Notes under the pieces: model-generated
The model's input: only the letters and a program-made list of their open reading frames with translations
Told to the model about the DNA's origin: nothing
Databases searched by the model: none
DNA from: Eutreptiella sp. 'Long Island Sound 2002'
Lineage: Eukaryota; Euglenozoa; Euglenophyceae; Eutreptiales; Eutreptiaceae
Direction of reading: 5' to 3'
Assembly: GCA_964036045.1 (NCBI GenBank)
Contig: OZ038383.1
Location: 8,758,430-8,822,429, forward strand
Length of the DNA stretch: 64,000 nt
Position numbers and translations under genes: made by a program
Part shown: positions 1 through 11,527 of the stretch, in pieces
Numbering within the stretch: the stretch's first letter is position 1
How the letters are laid out: every line of letters starts with the position of its first letter

Positions 1-112
1 TGGCTCCTCATACACTCAGTCTTCGGTGATTCCACCGCAAATTTGATAGCAATGCGGATTGTGGTGCCCATCACCAAAGACACATGCACTTGGTCACGTG
101 GGTAACAATGGC

Positions 113-418
113 TCAGTCACTTTTCAGGCGCTCGGGCGATGCCAATGCAGCGCCCCACTGCAGCATCATGATGCCAGGAAATAAGATCCAGGCGCCATTA
201 GGCAAGACCCAAAGCGTCACAAAGTCCATCATTGACGTCTGCTTCACGTGACTCCAGCCACCAAGGCCTTCCTTCGCCATAAAGAGCACTGTTTTTGAGA
301 AAGTCATGACAACGCTGGCGAACAGCAGGACTTCTGCCCCGCGTCCAGCCCTCGCACTCTTGCAATACCAAAGCACCCCGACAGCGACCATCACCATTTC
401 CACGACATTCATCCACGC
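113..418 (-). CDS. EXPERA / emopamil-binding-like membrane protein, last exon
   Basis: Terminal exon of 101 codons plus stop. It starts right after a 3' splice site (ttggctgacag) with an in-frame W-M-N-V-V-E-M segment and ends in TGA. It carries two to three hydrophobic segments. The central stretch FSKTVLFMAKEG, followed by DFVTLWVLPNGAWILFP, matches my knowledge of the EXPERA fold (EBP, sterol isomerase and related fungal/algal proteins): a membrane helix ending in SKTVLY, then a helix with LW-x-x-PN-x-x-W. EXPERA proteins are ER membrane proteins, some acting as sterol or ligand isomerases. Whether this copy is an enzyme cannot be judged, because the upstream exons with the first helices were not found between 0.42 and 1 kb. 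Identity is inferred from motif pattern, not from a search. Confidence 0.6.
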   Translation of the reverse strand, partial: AWMNVVEMVMVAVGVLWYCKSARAGRGAEVLLFASVVMTFSKTVLFMAKEGLGGWSHVKQTSMMDFVTLWVLPNGAWILFPGIMMLQWGAALASPERLKSD

Positions 419-3380
419 CTGTCAGCCAAGGGCAGGTCGATTGCGGGTGTGTTTGCAGCGTGGCTGTGGGTCAAGCAGGTGCAGGCCCGCGCTCGGTGCA
501 TGCACCGTACACACGTTTTGCCGGCAAGCCCGAGACACAAGATGTTCCGTGACTACCCATACGATGCACCTTGATTGCGATTTAGATCAGGAAGCAAAAG
601 CGGACGCCGTTTTGGCCCATGCATTGACGCATCCCAGGCAAAAGCGACCAAGAATGACCTGTGGAGGGTCTCAGGCCCAGCCACAATGGTCAAAACCTCT
701 TCCCCCGTCCCCAGTTGCAGATACAGATGCACATGCCACTGGGATGTGGCTCTCGATGTGGATGGAGCTTACAGGGACGACCTATGTGACACACATGTCA
801 ACACCACACAAGCAAAGCTCAGCAGTTGAGTGTATGGTTCTTGTCAGCCACAACCTTCCTATAATAATCGAGGGTGAGGGTTAGGGTTGCCGAGCTGGTG
901 GAACCAGTAAGGGCTTGCAACCCTGTTTCGGGTGCAGGGTGGAGCTGCTACAGGAACACCCGAAGCCCAACCAGGCTAGGGCCGTAATGGGTCTAACCGG
1001 GGGTCCCGAGGAGTCCAATGGTACTTTTCACAATCCGGACCTAATTGCAAGTCTGGATTCAGGTGTGGGTTGAATCTCTTGAATGCCGATTGAATTGGCT
1101 GTGAATCCAGTGCCTTTGCTGTCCGAACCTCCCATCGAAAACAGGGGAATAGGGCACAAAGGTCGTTCTCTTCAGATGAGATTATAAGTGCTTGCACTCA
1201 GGAAGAACACAGTTCCAACTGATGCTCATTGATAGATCACAATATGGATGATCAACATGAAAACACACACACACGATGAGAACCGCGAGACAAGAACAGA
1301 GCAAAGAAAAGCGCGCGCGCACACACACACACAGACAGACAGACACATGCACACATACAAATCACGCAAATCATACAAACCACAATGCACAAACCTGGGC
1401 AACAACAAAATCATCATCCATGTCAGCCCAAGACGTGTCCACAGTCACATAAAGAGTATACGGAGTGAAGAAGTGATGAAGGGAATGCCCAGGCAGAGAG
1501 TCAGGCCGCAGCAGCAGAAAGGCGGTATCCCATGCACAGAGGAGTGTGGCCACCACAAGCCATACCCAGTGCCAGACACGGATAAATGCAGCCATTTCAA
1601 CTGTGCCAATGAAATATCATGCTAGCCAGCTAGGTCGAATGGAATGGGAGGTTGGGCAGCTGCAGTTGCACACCGTGTACACACCATGCAAGTGCAGAAA
1701 AAGCTTAATCTTTTATCATCAGGTTTATTGCTGAACATGAAATGCACCTTTGCACATAGTATGCCTCTAAATATGTATTTTTTGGGGGATAACAGCAGCC
1801 TCTTCATAAAAGAAGAGACGTGGGGGTGTGCAGGGTTCAGATAATAGTAAAAGGGTCCTTTGTCTTCCATGTGCAGCCATGTCATATTTGTGCCTACATT
1901 CCTTGGCTTAATGCCGTGATACCTACTAACTGGTTTCAGAAAACCCTTGCCCCCTTTGGACAGCCAAGGAGCTGCAGTACTCAGTGGGATATCCTCTACG
2001 CAAACTTCCCCCGTCTAGAACCCTCTGTAACAGATGAGCACTGTGTCTTGCAGTCGGGTGGCTCAGCCCTGACCTCTTGCATCATGTCTCAGATTGTGCA
2101 CCATTGATGATGTCTCCCCCAATGCAGCCGGTTAGGACCACAAATTGACATGGTAGTGTTTGTGCAGAGCATGAGGAGTGAAGCAGCAGACACAGCCACC
2201 AAATGCCTCCTGAGGCAGTCGTTGCAATAATTGTTTTCGATGTTCACAGGCTCTGTTATTGTTAGTCTCAATGCCTTGTCGCCATTTGTTGATGCTTGAG
2301 CAGCACTCCACCTATGCCACTGCCACCTGCTGGGGTCCATAACTACCTAATCTTTCGGTGAGAGCTTGTGCTGAGTTGGCTTATCTTTTTTTCATCAACA
2401 CAGTGACTTTGTAGTCCTTGAATTCATCAGATACATCAAGGCATACCTACGCTCTCGAGGAGAGTGTGTGCCAAAATGGTACACAAGCAAGAAAGAACAC
2501 TACAGACGGACATATGCAGACACATATGGCAGCCAATCATGATATGGTGCTAACTAAGGGGAAACACAACACATTACCAATTTGCACCCTCAGCCACAGC
2601 CCTCTGCTTTTGCGGGTGTATGTGTGTGCTGGGAGGCTGAAGAACATGCGAAGGGCACAGTGCATGAAGGTTGTCATGGGGCAGTCTGAACCCAAGTCTC
2701 GGTCGCAGGTGAATGGCCAACATCGGCGGCCAGTCACTAGCCAGCATTCCCTTGGGTGCCTGATCACATAGGCCACATGTGCATAGCTTGATTGAGGCCA
2801 CCACTGCTGGGAACCCCATCACCCACATGTACCGCATCTTCCCCATCCCCCCCACCCCCCGTGTTTGTGCTCGGATGGGAGTCCTGCGTCGGTTTTGGCC
2901 CACACATACGTTGGATCCTGTATTGTGGGTGCAAGAGGGCCATGTACACCAGTGCGTGGGGGCGGGGGAGGCAGGAGCCTGTGGGCTCAGGGCACGGCGG
3001 ATGCCAGGGCATCTCCACTCTGCCCTTCCCCTCACAGGTTCGATATGTGTATGACACCCTATTGTGAACCAGTGTAGTTTGCTACTTGTGGTGAGGGTAA
3101 GAAATAGCTAAAACGAACTGAATTCGGTATGTGCGCCACTATTTTGGAAGCCTTCGTAGTCTATCTTCAGTTTATGGCCATGCCATAAGCTTTTTCTTTG
3201 CTTTCGTTGCCCCCTCGCCTTTTCACAACTACATGGAAGATATCCAAATCCTTGTACATGAATCTTCCTATACATGCAATCAGTGCAACCACGTGCTGTC
3301 CCCCCAGCAAGAAATCTTGTATAAAGAAAAAAATACGATTCAATTTTTGGATCCCATTTCAAGCAATTTACATCACATGT
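419..3380. other. No confident gene; intron or intergenic sequence
   Basis: Nothing was recognised. A short CA/GC microsatellite lies at about 1266-1350. A C-rich stretch at 2820-3010 produces overlapping open frames on both strands, so none is trusted. The minus-strand stretch 2110-2340 is open and contains a hydrophobic segment, but shows no family signature. Upstream exons of the EXPERA gene should lie here if that gene is complete. Confidence 0.4.
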
Positions 3381-3407
3381 CAAGTTGGTGCACGCCAACT
3401 CCCAGCA

Positions 3408-3439
3408 AAATCACATAAAATGACCATTTTATGTGATTT
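3408..3439. repeat. 32-bp palindrome
   Basis: Two perfect 15-bp arms (left arm aaatcacataaaatg) are separated by only AC. The palindrome lies just downstream, in element orientation, of the LINE RT remnant, and is flanked by near-identical ggtgcacgccaac and ggtgcatgccaac. It could form a cruciform or hairpin. Confidence 0.85.
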
Positions 3440-3559
3440 GGTGCATGCCAACTGTCCATTTGGTGCTTTTTCTGGTTTAGCAAGAAGGAAATATTTTCCA
3501 CGCCTTATTTTTGGCGTGGCACCACTTGAGTTCCCGAACAGCATCAAGCCTAGCCGTGT

Positions 3560-5480
3560 CCCCAATCACTGCGAACCATTGCCGATGTCTTGGTCAAGTT
3601 CACCTTGAGGCCAGAAAGTATCCAAACTGCGACAGTGGGTCCCCTTGCCTGGTACCCGACTTGGGGTGGTGGAATGTGTCAGCGACATATCCCTTCTTGA
3701 CCGAATATAGATAAGGGGCCAGCAGCAAGTGTAGAATTGGCTTGATGTGCAGCTGTGGAATGGTCATAAGACCCGGGGCGGCCACCACCATTTTATGGGA
3801 CATTGTGGGAAACACATTGTTGAGGCACACTGATAATGCCACGCGTGCCTACATACCATCCCATAGCACCTTGGAGCTGTAAATGTGCTGCAAGATGCCG
3901 CGATGCCGAAGGAAATCTGTTTGCCATGGCATAATATACGCAGCACATCGTCGGGCCAAAAGAGCAGGATGTTCGGCATCCATTGTTGTCGTATCATTTG
4001 CAAGGTGATGGGCCGGAGCGAGTTTGGTGTTTGCATGACCTTGGTTTTTGTAACCATTGTTGGATAACCATCGCTCCCGTGGACCTAACCCCAATCTTTG
4101 CAGATACCACTTGCAGTCCTCTTCCGCCGCCCCTGTTGGGGTAGGTCCCGATGGTCTACAACATCTTGCACCACCGCCCTTTGCACCTCGAATTGGCACA
4201 CCTAACTTGGTCATGAGTGCTGCAACTTCTTGCACTCTTGTGGCTCCCTCATTAACTTGTATAGTTCGTTTCCGCATTGTCGCGCCTTCTCCATGGTTGG
4301 CGCTTCTGCCGCGATGACTCCCTTGAGTTGGGAGAGCATTTCAGCACGTGTTCTATCATGCTGTGACTTTTCATAAACCCCAACCAACAAAGAAGAAAGG
4401 AGTTGTCGGGTCTAAGGCATCTAGCCCCAAGGAAGAAAGAAAAGAGTAGACTGCCGGTGAGGCCCATTCCCAACTTGATGCTTGGAGCAAGTGCAGCGCC
4501 TTGTATTCCACAAACTTGCGTGTGGGAGCGTGCCCCTTGCGATAGGCGATCATTGTAGATTGGATGCAGGACAGGGCATCCTCCCTCCATTGATCCACGG
4601 TCGTCCGGATTGAATTTACCGAGGCCTCTAGGCCGTACAATGCCTATGAGTCTTGGAGAATGTCCGCAGGACAATGGAACCTTGATTTGAGCCTCTCACT
4701 GACAAAGGAGGGTGGCTCATAATCAACAAAGACAACCTTATGCTCCGATCAATCCAAAAATTGTGGATATGCCCCTATAACCAGTTGGGTTAGCGCCAAA
4801 GTAGCATGACCATGATTAATTTGTCGCAAGTGTTGCGGGTCTAGTACAATACATGTTTTTTTGGAATATGTAGGGAAAACCCGACGGTTGCGATTCACCC
4901 TTCTTCCGCATATAAATGAGGTCAAGACAACATACATCCGCCCATACATCATGAAGCCCCACCATCGCCAGGTCAAACACCTCCTACTCCGTAGCCTGCA
5001 GGGTTGACTCGTGCTCGAACTCCGGTGGGGCGAACACATCTGACAACTAAAATGTTGTGATCAGCGCATAGGACAAGGTTGGGACCATCCAACAACTTGG
5101 AGATCTCCTCTGACTCTTCCACTGCGGGGAGCGCTTCAAGTGCTTGTGACGAAAGTGGACCACCACCATTGTGATTCCCAAGAAGCCATAGGTGAACGTA
5201 GCCCTCAAGGCTTGTAGCGACAGGTACGGCATGGCCTCCACGTACCACTTCGATGACTTCCATGCCAGCTACCCTACCCCTATATACCGTCCTAGTGCAG
5301 AGGGGCATCAAGCCGGTAGCCATACTTGGAGAAACACCCAACACACACCAAGCGATCCTTTGGCACTCGCAGATGCGGCTCTTGTGTGGCAAAGAAATCA
5401 ACATCCAACAGCTGCTCAGAGGGACATACACAGGACTTGTCATCACTTCTATGCACAGCCATCATTTGCCGGATCTCTTT
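3560..5480 (-). mobile_element. Degenerate LINE-type retrotransposon (endonuclease + RT)
   Basis: Frames read on the minus strand, broken by stops and frameshifts, follow the order of a LINE ORF2. At about 5440-4780 is an AP-endonuclease-like part: VDFFATQEPHL early on, then PNLVLCADHN where LINEs carry the GDFN motif. A linker follows at 4700-4250. RT remnants lie at 4060-3560: an LRPITL motif near 4010, then GTRQGDPLS at 3630-3656, the classic RT motif before the catalytic loop. SGLKVNLTKTS at 3583-3615 follows at once, so the YADD block normally found between these two motifs is missing. The element is dead and cannot make RT. The family is inferred from motifs; clade is unknown. Confidence 0.75.
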
Positions 5481-5699
5481 TCCGCTTCAATGAGCTGATG
5501 GCCTTGCCAACTCGATCATCAAGTTCCATGGCCTTGGCCATATCTCTTGCGGTCACGAGGCCTTGCTTGTGCTTCTTGGTGTCCTCCTCACTGATTGGGC
5601 GACCTGTGATGCGCGCTTCTACTGGGGCGCATAGTCAGCCTAAGAGTTCACAAACGGGCATACCCGTGTGCAAGTGATAGACCTTGCCAATGAGCTTGA

Positions 5700-6000
5700 C
5701 GACGTTGATCAAGCACCCCTAGCACCGATCAAAACATCGCCAAGACAAACGCATAGAGCAGCGGGGCCCATATGTCTTTTTGCATCTTCTTGATCCGGAC
5801 CTCGTAGACGGCGGACGTTCGTGTCAGGTAAACCCCACGGTACTAGATCATTGGCTATATCTAAAACCTCCGCTTGGACCCAAACCAAGCCACCTCCGTC
5901 CACCTTTGTCCCAACAACAAGAGCAAATCCATCACAAAAACCCTCTTGAAGGTGCCTTGCCAAACGCAATGGAATTTCATATAGGGCTTATTTCGCGAGG
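5700..6000. other. Possible 5' part of the LINE or unclassified sequence
   Basis: The minus strand is open at 5709-5969 and reads LRGPDQEDAKRHMGPA. It could be the N-terminal end of the neighbouring LINE protein, but no known motif was seen. Confidence 0.25.
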
Positions 6001-6770
6001 GAAAATTGTGTGGGGGATATTTCGCCACCCTTGGAAATCCCAAAGCTCTAACTGCCTCTTGCAAACCAAACATGCGGGCACATGTTCCGTTCAGAGTCAG
6101 AAAATTATGCAAATCAAATTGCCACTGAAAGCAGTGTTATTTCACAACATCGGAAAGAAGCTGTTGTTCCAAACAATTGCCCAAAAACTATGGACCCACA
6201 GAATGCAGTGCCATTGGCATCTTCACTGCCCTGCCCACACCCATAAATTTTGTCCGGAGGAAAATTTCGCCAACTTTCTTAAAAACGAAATTAACAAACA
6301 CACCCCTACATGAGAGAGGGGGTTTTGGACGGGGATTAATTTGCCAGAGGAAATGTTGCAGGTGGAAATTTCGCCACCCTTGGACTTCCCAAAGCCCCCT
6401 ACTGCTTCACACACACCGTAACGTGCAAACCCATGCTCTGTTCAGAGTCAACATCTCAACGGTGCAAAAGGCCTGGGAAACCTGAACAATGTGGTGCACT
6501 TGAACCCCCTTAGGGAGAGCCGTGCTGTGTGCGATGAAGCCACGTTGCTTCTAATTGCTCATTCCTCTGTGTCCTCGCCCGGAGGATGCATGGGCGGTAC
6601 AGAAAGGGGGGGGTTTGGGCGGGGATAATTTTGCGGGAAAATCCCCCCTTTCCCCGCTTAAGGAAGATGGACAAAATTTCCTTGTCGAAATTTTGGGGCT
6701 GCGGTAGTGCATGCGGTAGTGCAGTGAAGATGCCAATGGTACTGCATACTATGGGTAACCCACCATCAGA
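5985..6770. repeat. Unclassified repeat in direct and inverted copies
   Basis: The block at about 6000-6110 (aaaattgtg, ggatatttcgccaccctt, ccaaagc) recurs degenerately at 6350-6460 in direct orientation. A third copy at about 6600-6750 is inverted: gcagtgaagatgccaatgg there is the complement of the stretch near 6210-6235. Repeated gggg-attaattt/ataatttt-gc and aaatttcg motifs suggest a non-autonomous transposon cluster. No terminal duplication could be defined. Confidence 0.6.
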
Positions 6771-6884
6771 TGTTGCAGCGTTTTTTTTTTTTTGCACCGG
6801 TGCTTTGCCCGCTCCTCAGACACTCAAAACACCGTGTGTAATTGAAAAACAGGCACACACATTTGAATCCCCATCAAGACAATT

Positions 6885-7030
6885 CTAAGACTTTTGTAGA
6901 CTTGGTTGAGCCAGAGCGAGTTGAGAAACTTTATGTTGTTGGGCCTCGGTTCCAATACAATATGCTACCATCCTGATTGCCATGGCGAGCATGTCTTGCG
7001 ATGGCTTCTGCAATAACTTAAAGCAGCAGG
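6885..7030 (-). CDS. Possible terminal exon, unknown protein
   Basis: After a tttaagttattgcag acceptor the minus strand reads KPSQDMLAMAIRMVAYCIG and continues to a TAG at 6885, about 41 codons. It is helical in character but short, and another frame is nearly as open. No family was recognised. Confidence 0.22.
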
Positions 7031-7624
7031 TTCTAACAGTGAACTGTATATCATAGTCTGTACACTGTAAACCAAACCAAAACCCCATAGGGGCCAGGGG
7101 CCAGCGCAAGTACAGCGGCTGAAAAACATTGCAATACCCAGGTTCGTGATGTTTTTGTGCACGAAAGGCAAAGCAGCAAAGCAAAACAAGCAAATCCAGA
7201 CGCAATTACTCCAGAAATGTGCTGAAATTGGAAACGTCAGCAGAAGCTGCAAGCCTGCAAGAGGGGCAGGGACTCAATGTACACCAGCACACGAGCAAAC
7301 CAGTGCACGAATGGACCGAACACATCAATAATTAACATCTGCTGGACCGCAGGCCTAATGTGGATTAGAGAACAGGCGAAGTGTGGGTGGTAAGAACGGC
7401 GGTGGAGAAATAACATCCCACAAAGTGGTGGCCATTGCCATGTCCTTTGGATTTTGTATTAAATAATGGTACTGCTGGAGCAATTGTGCAATGACTGCCT
7501 CCGAACAGCCGTTCTATGCGGTTGGCGTTTACTTTGCAGAACAAGCATACCAGAATACCATTGCCCTGACTACCTTACTATTTCTACCCCCTTTATGCCA
7601 CAAATCAGCAGCTTTGTTTGACTT

Positions 7625-7711
7625 TCACACAGCCTGAAGCACTGCATCGATCTGTCCCCCTGCCCTTAGCTGCCGCTTTCCACTGAGACCAATCCCGATT
7701 ACTGTCACGTT
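7625..7711 (-). CDS. Possible short exon, unknown protein
   Basis: It follows gaagacttgcag and reads NVTVIGIGLSGKRQLRAGG and onward, ending at gtgtga, which could be either a stop or a splice donor. The glycine- and valine-rich start looks like a real beta-strand/loop segment, but 28 residues are too few to name. Confidence 0.3.
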   Translation of the reverse strand, partial: NVTVIGIGLSGKRQLRAGGQIDAVLQAV

Positions 7712-8941
7712 CTGCAAGTCTTCCACTATGCAGGCCCATCAGGAGAGGGCACTTTCTATGCCTTTTGGCACGAGGAAACCATCTCATTGTTCAGCCTGGA
7801 CGCTTCATGCTCATGAGGTGAAACGGCAGAACACGAACGGTTCGGACGCCCAAATGGGACAAAAAATTGAGGCCAGCCACACTCTGGCTCTCTCTGGCGC
7901 GTACACGGATACAAACTAGGGGGGCATGCGAAGGCCGGGCCCCTTTGGACAACAACAACATATCACCAACACATGCACACCTTTCACTTTTCCACAACCC
8001 TTTCATCTGAGCTGGCGACCGCCCAAGGCGGCCGCAAAGATTGTCGTTTTTTTGTTACGTTTCGCAGCAAACATCACAAAATGACGTATCCACTCTATGC
8101 ATGGCAGCACCCAGCCTACCCTAAGGCAGTGGCACATCGAACTACAGCTAGGACGGGTTTTTGAAATGACACTTCAGGGGCGGGCGGGCGGGTCTGGTAA
8201 ACTGCAGGCCAATACCTCAAAAAGCAATGAAAATTCTGAAGCAAGCACAGGCACAGGCCTTTAAGAATACCAAACACCAAACAATTTTTTCAGCAAGCAA
8301 AGGATGGTTTCGCAGCGAATATCACAACCTCATTCTTTTTCTATTTTTTTTTGGGGGGGTGTCTCTAACCACAGTATCCAAAGGGGGATGTTCGAGTACT
8401 CTTCGGGCACTGTTTCAAGGCACACCTGCAAAACTGCTGAGAGTCCATATCCGTTCACATCCTACAACAGTTGCACTGTCCCAATGTCACCAACCAGCAA
8501 CACGCAGACGGCTGAAAACTTGCGACTCAAAGATTGCTTGAACGCACACAGAATCCATTTGTGCACCATGAGGACACCATTCGCCTATGCAAAGCTCGAC
8601 TGAAACGCAAAAACTCTCCTGGGTCACACCCATCGCTTGGTGTTGCAGGTAGGACGATGGGGACCGGGAGAAGGGGTGAGAGGAGGGACCGCCATCGTCA
8701 CGGACCCTGCAGGACATGCATGTGTGTGGAACATCCTCGCAGCGGTCCAGCTTGCGCTGACATGTCACGGCGTCACGGATGTTTTGTCAGTGGCGCCACT
8801 GCTGGTCACTAAAAGTAGTGAACGTGTATCGACCTTGGGAAACAAAAAATGACCGCAGGCACGAATTGTTACCAAATACGATTGATCAGGACCCTGAACA
8901 CCCCTTTGTATGCACGAGACGTCCCCGGGCCCTCAGCGCCT

Positions 8942-9117
8942 CTAAACTCTGTTGTCGTCAATGAGAAGCCAGGAAAAGAGTACCATTTCAGTCAACCACT
9001 TTGCAAAAGGATTGAACATGTTTTGTTTGTCATCAGTAAATTGTATAAGTATAGACAATTCGCCATCAGAAACCGACCGGGCCGGACCAGATGAGGGTCT
9101 GTTGCACTTGGTGTGAC
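8942..9117 (-). CDS. Probable terminal exon, unknown protein
   Basis: Starts after the acceptor ccattgggttgcag and stays open for about 58 codons to a TAG at 8942. The end reads FTDDKQNMFNPFAKW, then LTEMVLFSWLLIDDN, a short hydrophobic helix near the C-terminus. Coding character is better than in the other frames. Preceding exons were not resolved between 9.12 and 9.66 kb. I do not recognise the protein. Confidence 0.4.
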
Positions 9118-9669
9118 TGCAACCCAATGGGACAATGGTACGGGCACACAGTTGTGCTCTTCCTGCCTGGCTTGAGAAGTGCTACGGCTATCAAACCCGG
9201 AACTCGCAGCAGGAGATTCGCTGAAGCACATCTGCCACATCAGGTCAATGCTAAATGCACAAAACTGACGTTGGCCTTTGGATCGACCACCTGGGGTTTT
9301 TTCTTTTTGTTCGCCAACACTGGGATTGGGGACACCCCAGCCCCCCCATGCCTCATTGAATACCCGCCAGAAAAAGGAAACATGTAAACCCCAAACATCA
9401 TTAACAAATGCAGAGCGGTGCCACGATTCCGCTGTACATATTATGTGATTGCAAGCAAACGGCACGTGTTTCCCAGCCTCTGGGTTCGGCGGTACGATGC
9501 ATGCTAGCCCCCAAACATGACAGGATGGTGACGGTATGGCCCCCGGTTGGCCTCTGGGGGGCACTGTGCTGTGCGTCACTGGTCCTGTGACTTGCCCTCA
9601 CTTGTGGGCGCGCAGACCTGCACAAGCGGACTCAGGCCATACCCAACGGCACGCTGGTGCGATGGTCAA

Positions 9670-9921
9670 CTAATCGTCGGAGAGGGACAGCGCCTTCAGT
9701 GCAGCCTTGGCCTGCAGTCGCATGCCTTCCCGAGACAGGGCCGCCTGCAGCATCTCTACCCTCCGGCTGTGCGTGGGCTCCTGCAAAAGGCTCTGGAGGA
9801 ACCACAGCGACGAATTTGCGACGGGCGTGGCCTCCTCGTCGAACTCGGCCATCAGGTTCTTGTAACCGGACTTCAGCTGACTGCCCGCCCGCCGCTGCAC
9901 CTGGCCCTTATTTGCTCTGGC
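9670..9921 (-). CDS. Probable terminal exon, helical protein of unknown function
   Basis: Follows a strong acceptor (tttttttgccag) and reads about 83 codons to TAG at 9670. The segment is amphipathic and helical: KSGYKNLMAEFDEEATP, then LWFLQSLLQEPTHSRRVEML and AKAALKALSLSDD at the end. The acceptor leaves a split codon (two bases upstream), so at least one upstream exon exists. It lies 340 bp downstream of the TMEM170-like gene on the same strand and could be either the next gene or an alternative 3' exon. No family recognised. Confidence 0.5.
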   Translation of the reverse strand, partial: ARANKGQVQRRAGSQLKSGYKNLMAEFDEEATPVANSSLWFLQSLLQEPTHSRRVEMLQAALSREGMRLQAKAALKALSLSDD

Positions 9922-10265
9922 AAAAAAAACCTGATGATCTTAAACAAGAGTGGGCCAATCCGAGCTGGATATGCCACAGCCTTCAGCTCGCAAACTGAGA
10001 GTCCCAAGACTGAGGACCTGGGCGGTCTCGCTTTGGCACCAGGATACAAACCGGACAAGCACCGTGGGTGCTGGTCACTTGTTTGGCGCATCAATTGGCT
10101 CGAGTTTTGTTGTGCACAGAGACAATGGCCGTCCAAAAGAGCGGCTGCATGTGCGGCAGGACAGGGGTACCCGACAAGACCAAAAGGTGCCGTATGTTCC
10201 CAGCAGGACCATGAGGCGGTACTTGCGTTGGTGCCCGAGGTCTCCATGTGACACACCTACATGCT

Positions 10266-10610
10266 CTACATGCTGTACAGAGTGGTGACGCGGCCGCACG
10301 AGTAGTACACAATGCAAGATGCAAAGATCACACTGTAGCAGAGGAGTTCTGTGTTCGACATCGCAGCATTAGTGATGGAGTAAATGATGGCGATGAAGAG
10401 GCTTGGCAAGAAGACACTCAGCAACGCTGTGATGGCCCCAATCATACACAGCACGAGCGGAGCAAGAAGGATTCGCGCAGAGAAATTTTGGCGCTCTGCT
10501 GAGAGCACAATGCCGAGGAATCCCAACAGCAAGTAAGCCACTGCACATGCCAAAGAGGTCCAGCCGATGATTGTCAGCCAAATCACTGGCAGGAAGTCAC
10601 GTTGTGCCAT
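10266..10610 (-). CDS. TMEM170-like ER/nuclear-envelope membrane protein
   Basis: Single uninterrupted reading frame of 114 codons plus stop, starting at the ATG of MAQRDFLPVIW. It has three or four membrane helices: residues about 8-34 (WLTIIGWTSLACAVAYLL), 45-75 and 85-108. The middle helix carries MIGAITALLS and is followed by a loop with a conserved-looking Y-x-x-x-x-x-A-M-x-x-x-E-L, ending in a helix with a terminal R-x-x-T-L. This order, and the length, fit TMEM170 proteins (animal members about 130-145 residues), which sit in the ER and shape ER and nuclear-envelope membranes. The call rests on topology and scattered identities, so it should be tested. The upstream frame (SIWCS before the start) has no ATG of its own. 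Confidence 0.6.
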   Translation of the reverse strand: MAQRDFLPVIWLTIIGWTSLACAVAYLLLGFLGIVLSAERQNFSARILLAPLVLCMIGAITALLSVFLPSLFIAIIYSITNAAMSNTELLCYSVIFASCIVYYSCGRVTTLYSM

Positions 10611-10636
10611 AGAACACCAGATGCTCACATCCTTGC

Positions 10637-11325
10637 CCCGCTATAAGTGCTCTGCAAGGGCTGGACGTAGTGATCCAGAGCTGCCCGGCAATCAAAGCTA
10701 CAGAAGACTGCTAACATTCATTTCGTGGTTTGGTCTGCAGCACAAAGCAATAGGGGCAAACCCCAGTATTGAGGGTTGGTGCACAGTGACATACTGGGGC
10801 AGTGTAAAGCAACAATACAGAGAGTACAGAGCAACAGTGCACCGTGACAGTCTAGCATGATGCTTGTGGCCTGCCCTGTTCAGCAATATCTCTCAGGCCA
10901 GCACTGGGCTACAAGTGACAAGAGGTGTGCTGACCTTTGGAGTCTTTTGCGGCGAACGGGGCTATGGCAAGGGAAAAGGTGATCGTGCGCACCAAGGGAA
11001 GCAACATGATTCGGGTTACTGAGGTTATCCCAACAACAACAACAAGCCCAACTCCTTCACCAAGCGCAACACCTCCGATCCTCGCCAACAAGGTCCCCGA
11101 TGACTCACCAAAAGCGTTACAAAAAAGGAATCTCGTGCATCAAATCCGTGCCAAGTTGCCATAGTGGTGCACACACACCTCGGGGCTTGTTATCAACATT
11201 CTAAGCAAAGGTATACAACCCGGTTGGCTCACCACTCCCAAATTGATCCCAAGGGCAATAGTCCATAGGCACATGCAAGTGGCACTCGCCGTCCATGTAT
11301 TACACGACATCGATTGGGGAGCGGT
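10637..11325. other. No confident gene
   Basis: An open plus-strand stretch at about 10940-11164 reads VPDDSPKALQKRNLVHQIR, possibly a retroelement fragment given the RT debris that follows at 11.5 kb. It is not recognisable on its own. Confidence 0.3.
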
Positions 11326-11470
11326 CATTCGGTTGGAACTAGGGGCCCATGTTCATTATCATTGCCCGTGGTTCATAATGACTGACTGGCCCAAGAGTCA
11401 TTCGGTTGGAACTAGGGGCCCATGTTCATTATCATTGCCCGTGGTTCATAATGACTGACTGGCCCAAGAC
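11325..11470. repeat. 73-bp tandem duplication (2 copies)
   Basis: The unit beginning tcattcggttggaactaggg occurs at 11325 and again at 11398 with almost no changes, ending in actgactggcccaaga. The near-identity points to a recent duplication. Confidence 0.95.
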
Positions 11471-11527
11471 TGACCCGGACAGCAGCATCAAACAAAGTTT
11501 TGTTTGCGATCTCTGTGTTGTTAATCG

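Noticed and set aside
870-895. gggttagggtt as a telomere-like sequence
   Set aside because: Only about two units; no tandem telomeric array.
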